Assembly: GCF_020740795.1 (NCBI RefSeq)
Contig: NC_067301.1
Location: forward strand, 2,914,001 to 2,978,000
Reading direction: 5' to 3'
Length of the DNA: 64,000 nucleotides
Source of the DNA: Apus apus
Lineage: Eukaryota > Chordata > Aves > Apodiformes > Apodidae
Below, piece after piece: positions 24,656 through 61,885 of this stretch (position 1 is the first letter of the stretch; every line of letters starts with the position of its first letter). Made by a program: the position numbers and the translations under genes. The notes beneath the pieces are model-generated. The model did no database searches. It saw only the letters and a program-made list of their open reading frames with translations, and was not told where the DNA came from.

Positions 24656-27376
24656 ACTCATAATCATATTACAGACCACTGTCTTCATGTTCTCTTTGGT
24701 CTGGTTTTATGGTGTGGAAAGAGGTTTTCTAGAACTTGTCAGGAAAGAAGTACTTAACTACTTAGGTTTGAATCTGAGTTTGTGTCTTTCTGGAACGGTT
24801 TAGTTATTTACTGATGTTCCCAGAGTTTCTGGAAAGCCCAGGTAAATAGCTGGGAAGGAGAGATAAGTAGCTGCAGGGTCTGAGGAAATGCAGTGTGACC
24901 ATCAAGGGCTGAACTATTGCAGATACTGTATTAAAGAGAAAGACATTGGGTGTGTAAGAAAAAAGGAAAACAAAACGAAAACCCAACCAACCCCCCCCAG
25001 AATCGAATTCGTTCAGTTGAGATGCCCACTGCAGCTCTGCTCTGGGGCTCTCCAGCTTCACTGACTGGCTCTGGTTGAGCAGCACAGCCCAGCAGGAATC
25101 CTGGTCCCTGTGTTCCCTGCTGCCCAACCCCAATTTTAACTTCCTGAGCATCACCTCTGCAGCCACACAGGAGGCACACGGAGCAGGCAGAGGCTGAGCT
25201 GCCCCGTGTGGCACAATAGGAACTAAAACTGCCTTTCCTTGCCCCAGCTCTGGGCCCTGCTCTTCAGCTCTCCCCACTTTTACCCTGTCCCAGGTCTGGT
25301 CAAGATGCCACATAACACCAAAATAGTTGATTAAAACCAGGTAGACTCAAAATGGATTGAAACTGAGAGCACCTACAGCCTCACAACCACCTTTAGCGAA
25401 GGGGAAATGCGGGTAAAAGCTTTTATCTTAATTTAAGAGCAACTGTTGTGAGTAAACTTCCTCCAGTTTACTACCAAGATACTGCTGTTGCTAAATAGCT
25501 GTTGGATCACCAGCCACTAAAAACCCAACAGCTTTTTCACAGAGGTTATAAAATCAGTTTGCACAAGCCAGGGCTTGCTCTGGGGTTACCTTCTGCCACC
25601 CGTTCTGCTGCTCCTGGTTTCTGACCAACACTCCAGCTGCAGAGAACTGGGCTGGATAGAGCTCTGCAAAACAGAAGGTTTAGTGAAAAAAAACCAAAAC
25701 CCACACACAACAATTCAGGGGGTTTCCCCTCATTTCTGTGCCAAACTGGGCTTTGTAATTCAGCAGCTTCTGCCGGATGGTGCTAAAAAATGCATGGTGA
25801 GCTGCAGCCAGGGGAAAAAAAAGTGCATTAAAAAAACATGACAACTTGCTGAAACGTGCAGATAGTGTGTGACTGAAGAGAAAACTGGAGGAGAGGCTTC
25901 ACAAAAATGTCTTTGTTTAGAAGAAGAGAAGGAAAAGAAGGTTCTTAAAGGTGGTTTCAGCTCAGAAAATACCAGCCTTGAGGGGAGAATGCTTAATTCT
26001 TAAATAATAGAGATTTTTTGGTGTGTGTGTGTGCAATGTGAGGAATGTGCAGGCTTTTTGATACCTTAAATTGGTTTTTCATGACAAGCTGTGGAGCCTC
26101 TAGGAGCCCGTGCTGGTGAGGCATTGCTGGACTGACTGCAGCCCTATAATTACAGCAGCAATCTGAACATTTCTGGCTTGTCATCGGCCCATCTCCCAAC
26201 AGAAAGAATCAAGCCCGGCTAGTTCAGTGACACAGCCTAAAAAAAATGTTCCCCAGGCATAGAGCACCAGGGCTGGGAATTTCCTCCAGCTAATCGCTCG
26301 CTTTCAGGCAAAAAGTCCTCACCAGCTGAGAAGTGATATTTCTGGGTAGCAGAAGGTGTGAAAAGCTGCCTGTCCTGCTCAGGGTAACTGGAATTCAAGG
26401 TAAAACTTCAGCTGATGGGAAAAGCCGGAGTGAGTTGCAAAGCAATTTACTCCAAGTGGCTTTTCAGCCATTCAAGCTGCTTGCAGAGCAGAGCAGAGAG
26501 CACCCGGTGAGGCTGTGGCCTCGCTGGCCCTTCTCCAGGGCTGAGGAGAGGGAAGAACAAGGAAAGGGTGGAGAACACCCCTCGCACCGAGGCTGTTTCC
26601 TCCAACATCGCTTTTCTTGCTGTGTCACGGTGACAGGACAGAGGAGCTTCTCACGCTGCTTGGAGGCAGAGGATGGAACCAACTTGGCATAGTGTTTCCT
26701 CCCCTCCTCTGGGCACTCCTGTGACAGGAGGGAGCTCAAGATCCCACTGTGGGCTGTCAAACCCAGGCAGCATCGCTGGGCGCTGCCTCCCTTGGCTGCT
26801 CAGCAGAGCAGAGATCCGCGGTTCAAGGCCCAAAGCTCTGAGCCCACCACAGAGATTCACCCCCTGCTGCCTCCACAACTCAACAGTCTTATCTGTCCCT
26901 TAGGCCTTGCTCATGCTGCCACCATAATATCTGAGTGTCTCCCAGACTAATAGACTGCCATAGCGAGGTCCCTACTAGACCTCATGGAGTCTTCTGCTCT
27001 CCTCCCTGCTCAGGTGTCGGGGAGCACCACCCGGGGTAGGTTTGTGTTGTGTTTTTTCTGCCCAGAGGGAGGCATGTATGGGGAAAAAAAAACTTAACCC
27101 ACCTACAGTGCCGTGGGGGTTCTGGTGAAAAGGCTTGGGCTGGATGGTGGATCTCTGCTGGTTGCTTGCTTCCTTGCAGGATGTTTCACTTCACCTTTGG
27201 TATGCAGCTTCTAACAGGCTACCTGTATCCTTCTCACCTCTAGCAGGGATCTGTTCCAGACTCCGGATGCAGTGGAAGCTGTGAACTTGCTCTTTGTTCC
27301 TTCTAAGGGGTTAAACATAGATCTGGTGACGGGTGTCTTCACATCATGTAAAATGGAGGCTGTTTTCTTCTCTTCT

Positions 27377-27378
27377 AG
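27377..27378 (+). other. RNF223: Splice acceptor before RING gene coding exon
   Basis: The pyrimidine-rich tract ttttcttctcttctag ends at 27378 and precedes the single coding exon. It supports at least one upstream non-coding exon. Confidence 0.6.
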
Positions 27379-27416
27379 AGTCTCCCAGGGCTCTCTTTAT
27401 TTCCTCGGGCTCCGTC

Positions 27417-28226
27417 ATGTCGTGCTTCACGCAGCTGTGGCACTCCAACACGCCGGAATCTCCCACCAGCCCAGTCCCTGCATCTCCAAGTGAAATCCCC
27501 ATCCCCATCAGCCCCATCATCGTCACCTCCCCAGGAGATGGCAAGAGGAAGGCGAGGTCCCCAACCGACAAGCCAGGCTCTCCCAACCCCACGTCTCCAA
27601 AGCCAGCGTCCCCGGTGGAGTGTTCCATTTGCTTCAACACCTACGACAACACCTTCAAGACGCCCAAGCTGCTCCAGTGCTCCCACGTTTTCTGCCTGGA
27701 ATGCGTGGCCCGCCTGAGCACGGGGCTGCCCCAGAACCAGCCAGAGGACCAGCTCCCCTGCCCCTTCTGCAGGCAGCTGACCAGCATCCCTCTGGAAGGA
27801 GCCCCAGCACTGGAGACCAGCAAGGAGCACCTCGCCACGCTGCCCCCCGAGCTGCAGCAGGAGAAGGTCCTCTGGATGGAGGGCACCAAGCTCTGCTGCC
27901 GCCAGGCATCCGACGACCCCGAGAACCCAGACTCGTGTATCTCCATCGACGTTGCCATGAGCAAGCCCGAAAGCTCGGAGGCCCCTCCGACAGGCTTGGC
28001 AGGGAGGCTGTCCCGCTGCGACATGTGCGACGACTGGAAGCGCATCGTCCTCCTCTCCGCCCTCATCATCATCCTCTTCTGCATCATCCTGTGGCCGGTC
28101 CAGTGCGCCCTCAAGACGGGCAACCTGCGCTGCTTCACCAGGACTGTTGCCATGACCAGGCCCGAGTATCTCCCCCCGAAACACACCACCCCAGCAGCGC
28201 CCGTGACACAGCACCCCTTCCAGTAG
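27417..28226 (+). CDS. RNF223: RING-finger transmembrane protein, RNF223-type
   Basis: Complete 269-codon frame, probably a membrane-anchored E3 ubiquitin ligase. Residues 1-65 are rich in Ser-Pro and Thr-Pro. A C3HC4 RING follows with Cys69, Cys72, Cys88, His90, Cys93, Cys96, Cys115 and Cys118. A hydrophobic segment at about 210-226 is a transmembrane helix near the C-terminus. The motif WPVQCALKTGNLRC directly after it is the signature I recall from human RNF223 (about 249 residues), and the RING surroundings (ECSICF, FKTPK, HVFCLEC, PCPFCRQ) also fit. The ATG at 27417 lies 38 bases after a splice acceptor (tcttctag, exon from 27379), so upstream non-coding exons are expected; an in-frame upstream ATG at 27333 lies before that acceptor and is not used. 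It converges on PTPN6. It could be an RNF223 paralogue (ohnologue) rather than the strict orthologue. Function is inferred from the family. Confidence 0.88.
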   Translation: MSCFTQLWHSNTPESPTSPVPASPSEIPIPISPIIVTSPGDGKRKARSPTDKPGSPNPTSPKPASPVECSICFNTYDNTFKTPKLLQCSHVFCLECVARLSTGLPQNQPEDQLPCPFCRQLTSIPLEGAPALETSKEHLATLPPELQQEKVLWMEGTKLCCRQASDDPENPDSCISIDVAMSKPESSEAPPTGLAGRLSRCDMCDDWKRIVLLSALIIILFCIILWPVQCALKTGNLRCFTRTVAMTRPEYLPPKHTTPAAPVTQHPFQ

Positions 28227-28254
28227 CAGCCCTGGCAGCACGGTGGGGAGCCAC

Positions 28255-28904
28255 GAGCAGCCCCTTCCCATCCGCCATTCCCAGGGCTGAGGCAGGAGCA
28301 GCCCCTTCTTTTCCACCATTCCCGGGGCTGAGGCACGAGCAGCCCCTTCTTTTCCACCATTCCCGGGACTGAGGCAGGAGCAGCCCCTTCTTTTCCACCA
28401 TTCCTGGGGCTGAGGCAGGAGCAGCCCCTTCTTTTCCACCATTCCCGGGGCTGAGGCAGGAGCAGCCCCTTCTTTTCCACCATTCCCAGGGCTGAGGCAG
28501 GAGCAGCCCCTTCTTTTCCACCATTCCCAGGGCTGAGGCAGGAGCAGGTCCTTCTTTTCCACCATTCCCGGGGCTGAGGCAGGAGCAGCCTCTTCTTTTC
28601 CACCATTCCCAGGGCTGAGGCAGGAGCAGCCCCTTCTTTTCCACCATTCCCGGGGCTGAGGCAGGAGCAGCCCCTTCTTTTCCACCATTCCTGGGGCTGA
28701 GGCAGGAGCAGCCCCTTCTTTTCCACCATTCCTGGGGCTGAGGCAGGAGCAGCCCCTTCTTTTCCACCATTCCCGGGGCTGAGGCAGGAGCAGCCCCTTC
28801 TTTTCCACCATTCCCAGGGCTGAGGCAGGAGCAGCCCCTTCTTTTCCACCATTCCCAGGGCTGAGGCAGGAGCAGGTCCTTCTTTTCCACCATTCCCAGG
28901 GCTG
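28255..28904. repeat. 41-bp minisatellite, about 16 units
   Basis: Units begin gagcagccccttcttttcc and end ggggctgaggcag. Unit starts at 28255, 28296 and 28337 show an exact 41-base period. Copies differ by a few C/T and G/A changes (cccgggg, cccaggg, cctgggg variants), and two copies carry a caggtcc variant. The array begins 28 bases after the RING gene stop codon, so it probably lies in the 3' untranslated region. Because 41 is not a multiple of three and the unit lacks stops on the minus strand, all three minus frames stay open across it. Confidence 0.95.
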
Positions 28905-29146
28905 CTGGCAGACCCCCAGCCTCCTCCCCGCACTGGGGCTGTGCTTGTCCTCCAACACCCGCAACCACCTCCAGAAGCTCTGCCGAAATGAGCTGCCTCG
29001 GGCCCAGGAAGGCTGCAGGCAGCTCCGAGCATCCTGCTGCTGAGCTCTCCTTGGAAACCAGGCTTTGGAAGCAAAGACCTCGGGGCTGTCTTGGCTGGAG
29101 ATGACAATGAGCGTAGCTCCTCTAACACCCTCAGGGAACAAAGGGC

Positions 29147-29147
<1 letters not shown>

Positions 29148-29202
<55 letters not shown>
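29148..29202. repeat. (ATT)n microsatellite
   Basis: About 18 uninterrupted ATT units, probably in the 3' untranslated region of the RING gene. Confidence 0.95.
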
Positions 29203-29802
29203 TTGCAAACTGAAGGATCTACGTGATTATTCCTAAGAGGAGCTGGGACGGGGAGGGTAAAAAAACACGTGAAATCCGTAAAAATCAGACGAAAAACAAA
29301 CCCCATTCCAGGGCTGGAGCTGCAAATGCTGCCGCCTGCTGGCAAAACATGGCTCTGCCGCTGCTACCCACCCTGCTGCTGAGGTTTGCACAGAGCCATC
29401 CTCCTCCTTTTTCTTAAAAAGAGGCTTAAAAAAATATATAAATCAATCGCTCATCTCTACCTGGAAAGCAATTTTCACCAGAGGGGTGAGCACACGGACA
29501 CAGCAGGACACCCCGGCCCCTCCAGGGACTTCATCAGCGACCTTCACCTGTAGGTGTCACAGGCAAACATTGCCTGAACGACAGGAGTTCCATCTTTTGA
29601 CAGTTTTACCCTCCTAATCTTGAAAAATGTGTCAGTACGAAGACACAGGCCAGTTGCTTACGCTATATTTTTATTTAATGCAGTGATCCTCTGACAGTGA
29701 TTAACACAAGTCTTCGTGAGGAAGGCGGCTTACAGTTAAATGTTTTCTATTCAAACACGTGGATGTAAGAGAGTGTTGTATGCAAGTACCATACGTGTAT
29801 GT

Positions 29803-29808
29803 ATTAAA
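29803..29808 (+). promoter_or_regulatory. RNF223: Possible polyadenylation signal of RING gene
   Basis: ATTAAA in an AT-rich setting about 1.6 kb after the stop codon. It is the best candidate I see before the convergent PTPN6 3' end. An AATAAA at 30958-30963 is an alternative on the plus strand. Confidence 0.35.
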
Positions 29809-30943
29809 TTATATTTTATACAATGCAAGGTGTAATCTTGCAGCAATTTTTCCACATTTCCCTTCTTACTTGCAGTTGGAGGTGTTCACGTAGCCGTCCT
29901 GAGTCCAGCAGCATTCCCAGGCCCTGGGATATGAAGCCTGTGTTGTACAATCCTGCACACATGGAGAACTTTCTCCTGTCAATTCATACTGACTACTACC
30001 TAGGCAGTGTTGTCCCAGGTGCAAATTCCCACTGCACATACCTGCTTTAACCTGAAAAATGAGAAGCTGCAAAGGCTGCTCATCTCTGGCTTCTCCCCAG
30101 CTGGCTGAAAAGACACTTCCAGTTTCCCTTTCCAGGAAATCTAATTCGAAACAGAAAAGGCTGAAGCAACAGAAGTAGCTGGAGCCTGTTGCTATGCAAA
30201 ACTTCTGTGGAAAAGTGCTGTATCTACACCACCTTTGGTGTTCAGCTGCAGGCTGCTATTATCTGTGCCAGCCACATGTCTGCAGCAACTATTCCAGGCG
30301 CTGCCACAGCTCCTGCCAAACTCCTTGGGCTTGACAGGGATTCTCACTTGTACCATTCTAGCCTTTCCCCCCCCATGGCTGCTGCTAAAAGGATCTCCCC
30401 ACCACACTCATTGAAGTGTGTTCTTGGAAAAAGCGACTGGCCAAGGCTTAAGGCAGAGAAGGCACTTCCATTTTGCCCATGGGACATTTGGGACTGAGCC
30501 CAGCAAAGATGAAGTGCCTTGTCATGACATCTTTATTACCATTCATCTCCCGCTGATAAGACCTAAGAGCAGGGGAGAAGGAAATAACATCTTCAGCCTC
30601 TTAAAATCCATCGTGGTGGGACAGGGGCCAGAGAGGTGTTCTCACAGCTCCAACGAGTAGCCTCCTGGTGGGGCTGTCCCTCTGCACTTCCCCTTCTCAT
30701 CCTGTGCTTGGAAATGAATCTGGAAAGTTGAGCTAAGGTGCAGCTGAACCTCTCTCTCATATGTAGTCAAAAGGAAGATTCAAAGTGAGTGACAATCAGG
30801 TCCTGAACAGCAGCATTTGGTGGTGGGAGACATTCAGGGTGCCCTGCTGGCCACCAGCTCTCAGCCATGTTCCCCAAAAGCAAACTACTTAAAATGAAAG
30901 AAAGGAAGAAGAAGGAAAAAAAAAGCCTCGAGAATAGTCAACA

Positions 30944-30949
30944 TTTATT
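30944..30949 (-). promoter_or_regulatory. PTPN6: Possible PTPN6 polyadenylation signal
   Basis: The minus strand reads AATAAA, followed about 20 bases later by a T-rich stretch (GCTTTTTTTTTCC) suitable as a downstream element. Confidence 0.5.
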
Positions 30950-31749
30950 AAAAGTGCAATAAAAATAAACAGTTCTCCTGTCCCTGCAACAAGGGACCAG
31001 AAAGACCAGCCAGGAAATACAGCCAAGGCACGTCATTGTGCTTTTGTTCAAACCTTTCTGCTCAACACTTGGAGCCAACACTCCAGGCACCACCACCCCA
31101 ACCATGCAGCAAGTCCAACCCACCCCAGAGACCCAGGAAGACCCCAACATTGACCCCAGGTGGCTCTGGAGGTTCAGGCACTGGCACTCAGCCCCAGGGC
31201 TGCCCACAGAGCACACCTCCAGGCCCCGGAGGTGCTGCAGGAAGGGGTCTCTGGCAGGACTGCTCACAGGGCTGGCACAGTGGGAAGCACTGGCAGTGAC
31301 AAGTCAGGACTTATCAACAGAGCTGGGAGGCTCCACTCAGTGACATGCTCATCTTTGTGGTGCAGGGCAAGTCACAAACTCCTACAACACTCCTACTCAG
31401 CAGATACAACACTTGCCTTGTCATATAGTTGCGGGGGGGTGGAGAACCCAAATACAAGAGGTCATGCAGCAAGGTAATGGCAGAGCTGCATCAAGCTTAG
31501 AGGGGCCCAGCCCAGGAGGTTCAGCTCAGATGAGCATCCCAGGCTGGTACCCACTGGAGGTGGCTAAAAGCACAGCACACAAAGCTGCTTTCCTGCTCTC
31601 CAGCACCCGTAGCTGGGTGGGATTTCCCTGAGCTCAACATGCAGACCCACACAAAGACAGAGATGCTGGCACCTCTGTCTCCATCCTGCTGGGAAAGCCT
31701 GGAGCAGAGCAGCAGGCAGACCCAGGCACACACACCCACGCTGTGCTGC

Positions 31750-31806
31750 AGCAGCAGGGGCTGCTCTGGGTGCTCCAGCAGCAGGGGCTGCTCTGGGTGC
31801 TCCAGC
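31750..31806. repeat. Two-copy 27-base tandem duplication
   Basis: The segment cagcaggggctgctctgggt followed by gctccag occurs twice in succession. It lies in the putative PTPN6 3' untranslated region. Confidence 0.8.
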
Positions 31807-32853
31807 AGGGTTGCATAGACATCTAGAACTGGTACAGCCAAAGGGCAGTGGGAAGGAGAATCAACAGAGGAGCAGATACCCAGGTCCAGGCAGTGCTCTC
31901 TATTTCTCACCCTCACAGGCAGCAAGGTGACTCCAGGATTTAGGCTAAAAACACTTCTAGTTTAGAAATGACTGACCTAATGAAAACATTCAAGTGTACT
32001 AACCTTTTACTAATGCCCTAAGTGGACAACCCTGGGAAAGCTCCTAAGCAGGTAGTCATTTCTGTTCCTCTGAACGATTTGTGTGTAAAAAAAAATGAAT
32101 CTTAAATTAAAAAAAAACAAGGAAGAAGAAAATTAGAACTGAGCCATGAAGCCCTAATGAATGTCCAGAGGCACTTCCACATAAATATCAACCTACTGAG
32201 ACAGGGGAGAACAGGAGAAGAACCTTCTCATGACTAAGTTAGGTTGAGGCATGTCCTTCAGGTGCAGACTCTGCTTGCTTCTCATGGCCAGCTTCTGATT
32301 CCTCTCCGAATCCAAGGTGCTTGGGGAAGGCAAGATGGGCAACAAAACCAAACATTGTCCACGGCTGTAGGATGTGGGAAGGGTGGACATCAACACTGTA
32401 AAACCTGCATTCCAAAAGAAGAGGGATGGCTTGGTTTGTAACGGGGAGAAAAGTGCAGGGATAAGGTTCCAGAGCTGAGACTCCCTCCCACCCCCCAGTG
32501 TCTCTCCTGCCTGTTTGCACACAGAGCAGTTCCTCTCTGAGCCTGAGAACTTCCTGACAACCAGCCCAAAAAGTAGATCTCCCCCCACCCCTGTCCTGGT
32601 TTGAGCCCCACTGCTGGTCATGTTACAAAGGTGTTTTCCTGCTGAGACCTTCCTCCCCCTGGTCTCCCCCCAGCAGCTGGACACAGCCACATTTCTTCAC
32701 CCCCAAAGCACAGCTGCCTTCCCTGGCACAGCCAGAGCCACCCAGCCCCCAGCTGAAGTAAAGGTGATGTAAACAGAGCGTGCTGACACTCTGGGATGAT
32801 CCAGGGGAGCATTCCTACCTGAACAGCCTCCACACAGCTCACCTCCGGCTCCT

Positions 32854-59366
<26,513 letters not shown>

Positions 59367-59760
59367 AACTGGTCAAGGCTCCTGACCCAGCAGAGAGACG
59401 CGTTAGTCCACAGAAACCACAGGGCAGCCCAAAAGGCAGCAAGACCCACAGGGTTTGGGAGGTGGGGAGAACTTGCTCTAGGATGTGCAAGGCAGCTCGT
59501 TGCCCGATAGGAACATTCCAGCCTCCAGCATCCTTCAGGAGGGTTGGCCAAGGTGGTGGAGCCTGGGAAGTTTCAAGTGAAGAGGTGGCAGCTGGTTATT
59601 TACCAAAAAAACACACAACAGCCCAGCTTATTCTGGAAGGGAGCGGGGGTGGTGAGAAGAAAAGGAAGTCATCTCGTTCTCTTATCAGTACGAAGCCGGC
59701 AGCTGTGAATTCAGTGCTCAGGAGGGGACTGGGGAGGGCAACCACCACACGTGACAGCTT
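59367..59760 (-). promoter_or_regulatory. PTPN6: Putative PTPN6 blood-lineage promoter / 5' UTR
   Basis: Just upstream of the first codon lie an AAACCACA RUNX-type core (59414-59421), an AAAGGAAGT ETS/PU.1-type core (59661-59669) and a CTTATCAG GATA-type core (59681-59688). In mammals the Met-Val-Arg form of SHP-1 is made from a blood-cell promoter, which fits these motifs. The transcription start is not visible, no TATA box or CpG island is apparent, and single short motifs are common by chance. Confidence 0.45.
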
Positions 59761-61237
59761 CAGTCTGTCAGCTCATGGGCAGCCAAAGCTACAGGGGGGA
59801 GGAAAAAGAATGGCTGGTGGGCAAAGCTGTGGGGCTCCTGTATCTGAACGGCCCGTCCTACCAAAACCTGCCTCCCCCGCGCAAAGCCGAGTCGGAGGTT
59901 TCTGCTGGGCTGGAAGCAGCAGGCATGGCCTTCAGTCGTGGGACCAAGGGAGATCACCAGCTCAGGGATCTGGGCTCTGCTCCCTCGGGAGCAACCCTCA
60001 GGATACTCAGATGCCCTGAAAAACCTTTGCATCCCTGCTTGCTTTTTGGGTTTCCTGCTTGGAGCTTAAAAGGCCGTTCCCTCCGTTTGGCCCTGACTGG
60101 GTTTCTCTGCCCCCCAAAGCAGGGTTTGTGACCCACCGTGGGGCACCTCCTCTCTCAGCCCTGGGAGCTCCCATGTGCTGAGCAGCACGTACTGCCAGGC
60201 CCCAAGGACAAGGGTACCTCGGGCAGAAGTGGGTCTGCACAGCCCTTCGGAGGTGGCTCTTCCTGGGCAGCTGGCAGGAGCACACGGGACACGAGGCTGG
60301 AGGGCACCCAAGGTAGAGCCCAGTCCCCCTTCTTCAGGCACAAAGAGAAATGAGCCCTTCCTGGGGGCGATGCAGAAGAGAACCCAGTTCTCTGCCCTGA
60401 CGAGAAGGGACACTCAACACGGGTGGTTAGATGGCCAAGCATCTCCATCTCTCCAGGTCTGGGGTTTAACGTCGTGATAGTGGGTCCACGGGGGGAGATA
60501 ACACCTTGTGTTAGATCAGATGGCACCACTGGAAAATGCAGACAAGCTTTCAGGCACACAGACCTTCCCTCATGCCACCCCTGGGCAGAAAGAACTTGTG
60601 TTCCCACTCCTGCAAGAAACCAAGGGCTGCAGTGACAGAAGAGAGCTCCTCTCTCCCAAACACAGCAGTAAAGCCTCAAAAATCTTCTTTGCTGTCCCTG
60701 GGAAGGACATTGCCTGGAACTGGCACTTGAGCTCTCTCCTTATCCCCAGAGCATAAACAGAAGACAGATTTTCCTACTGAGATCACCCTGACAGCCAAAC
60801 TCTTCCAAAGACGCTCAACAAAATATCCAGGGAATAGAAACTCATCCTCTTTCCTTCTCTGGGTCATCATCCCAAGGCTGAAAGCAACACTGGAAAAAAA
60901 AACCAAACCAGGTTTTGCCACGGGAAGAGCTGAAGTGGCATCAAACAACCAAGGGCATCAGCAGCTTCCCAACTGGACCAGGCCTGGGCTTTGTGCACTG
61001 CCCTGCAAACCTGGGCTTTGGAACACCCAGCAGCTTCCTCCTGAGCACCCAGACACTTCTCCCCTGCTGGTGTGGGCAGAGGTCAGAGATGCCAGAGAGA
61101 ACAGCTGCAATGCTGCAGGAAAAAGGGGAAAATGAAGAGGTTCCAGGGAGCTGGGGCTGCCCCTGCACAGCACACCCCCCCCCAGGGCGGCAAAGTGGGT
61201 GCTGAAGAGCTGGTGTCTCCCTGGGGGCTCTGACAAT

Positions 61238-61455
61238 CACAGGATCATAGAATCATAGGACTATTCAGGTTGGAAAAGCCCCTCGGGATCACCCAGTCCA
61301 ACCATCATCCCTACTCTACAAAGTTCTCCCCTAAACCATCTCCACCAACACCACAACCAAATGACAAACACACCTAGGGATGGTGACTCCACCACCTCCC
61401 TGGGCAGCCTGGTCCAGTATCTAACCACTCTTGCTGTGAAAAAAAAATTCCTAAT
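61238..61455 (-). mobile_element. CR1 LINE 3' end
   Basis: Starts atcatagaatcataggacta, gttggaaaagcccctcggga, acccagtccaaccatcatcc on the plus strand and reads FFFTARVVRYWTRLPREVV on the minus strand. It differs in subfamily from the adjacent copy. Confidence 0.85.
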
Positions 61456-61459
61456 AGGA

Positions 61460-61885
61460 TTATGGCCCTGGTTTGGTTGGGAAAGACCTTTGAGACCATC
61501 GAGTCCAACCATTCAGCCCTGCCAAGGCCACCACTGCCCCGTGTCCCTCAGCACCACATCTACAGGGCTTGGAAATCCCTGGGCAGCCTGGGCCAGGGCC
61601 TGACAACCCTTTCCAGGAAAAAAATTGTTCCCAAGATCCAGTCTCAACCTCCCCTGGCACAACTTGAGGACATTTCCTCTTGTTCTCTTGCTTATTCCTT
61701 GAGACCCCCCCCCCCCAGCTGCTCCTGCTCTGACCTGTGCTCCAGCCCCTTCCCCAGCCCCACTGCCCTTCTCTGGACACGCTCCAGCCCCTCCATGTCC
61801 TTCTTGTCCTGAGGGGCCCAGAACTGACCCCAGGGTTGGAGATGCAGCCCCAGCAGTGCCCAGCACAGTGAATCCTGCTCAGCCC
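61460..61885 (-). mobile_element. CR1 LINE 3' end, longer copy
   Basis: Starts ttggttgggaaagacctttg and gagtccaaccattcagccct on the plus strand and extends through ORF2 C-terminal sequence (RLRLDLGNNFF on the minus strand) to the ctgtgctccagccccttccc region. It abuts the preceding copy head-to-tail. Confidence 0.85.

Larger units (their letters stand above)
13732..27378. other. Long intergenic stretch without recognisable gene
   Basis: About 13.6 kb between the solo LTR and the RING gene exon. Open frames up to about 190 codons occur (for example 21834-22403 plus and 21840-22394 minus). They are compositionally biased, overlap each other on opposite strands and match no family I know. CR1 fragments are the only repeats I can name. 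Non-coding 5' exons of the RING gene should lie somewhere in the right part, because its coding exon begins with a splice acceptor at 27377-27378, but I cannot place them. Confidence 0.5.
30925..32853 (-). other. PTPN6: Probable PTPN6 3' untranslated region
   Basis: From the stop codon to the strongest minus-strand polyadenylation signal is about 1.9 kb with no other gene visible. A splice donor of good quality (CGGAG|GTGAGC) lies 11 bases after the stop, so part of this stretch may be removed as a 3' UTR intron. A 27-base tandem duplication sits at about 31750-31806. The true 3' end could be nearer the stop than shown. Confidence 0.4.

Noticed and set aside
26805-26840. Possible tRNA B-box (cgcggttcaaggcc)
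   Set aside because: No A-box at the right distance and no cloverleaf pairing could be found.
28255-28904. CRISPR-like array
   Set aside because: The repeat is a contiguous 41-bp tandem minisatellite with no spacers, in a vertebrate genome.
27375-29345. 656-codon minus-strand open frame as a gene
   Set aside because: It is antisense to a clear RING coding exon and is kept open by the stop-free 41-bp minisatellite; the other two minus frames are open too. No domain or splice support.
29990-30015. Second miR-200-like seed (CAACACTGCCT on the minus strand)
   Set aside because: Only the seed-like core matches, with an internal insertion, and similar short matches occur elsewhere (for example near 39575), so chance is the simplest account.
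31634-31925. Leu/Gln-rich repeat frame on the minus strand
   Set aside because: It results from a two-copy 27-base duplication in the probable PTPN6 3' untranslated region.
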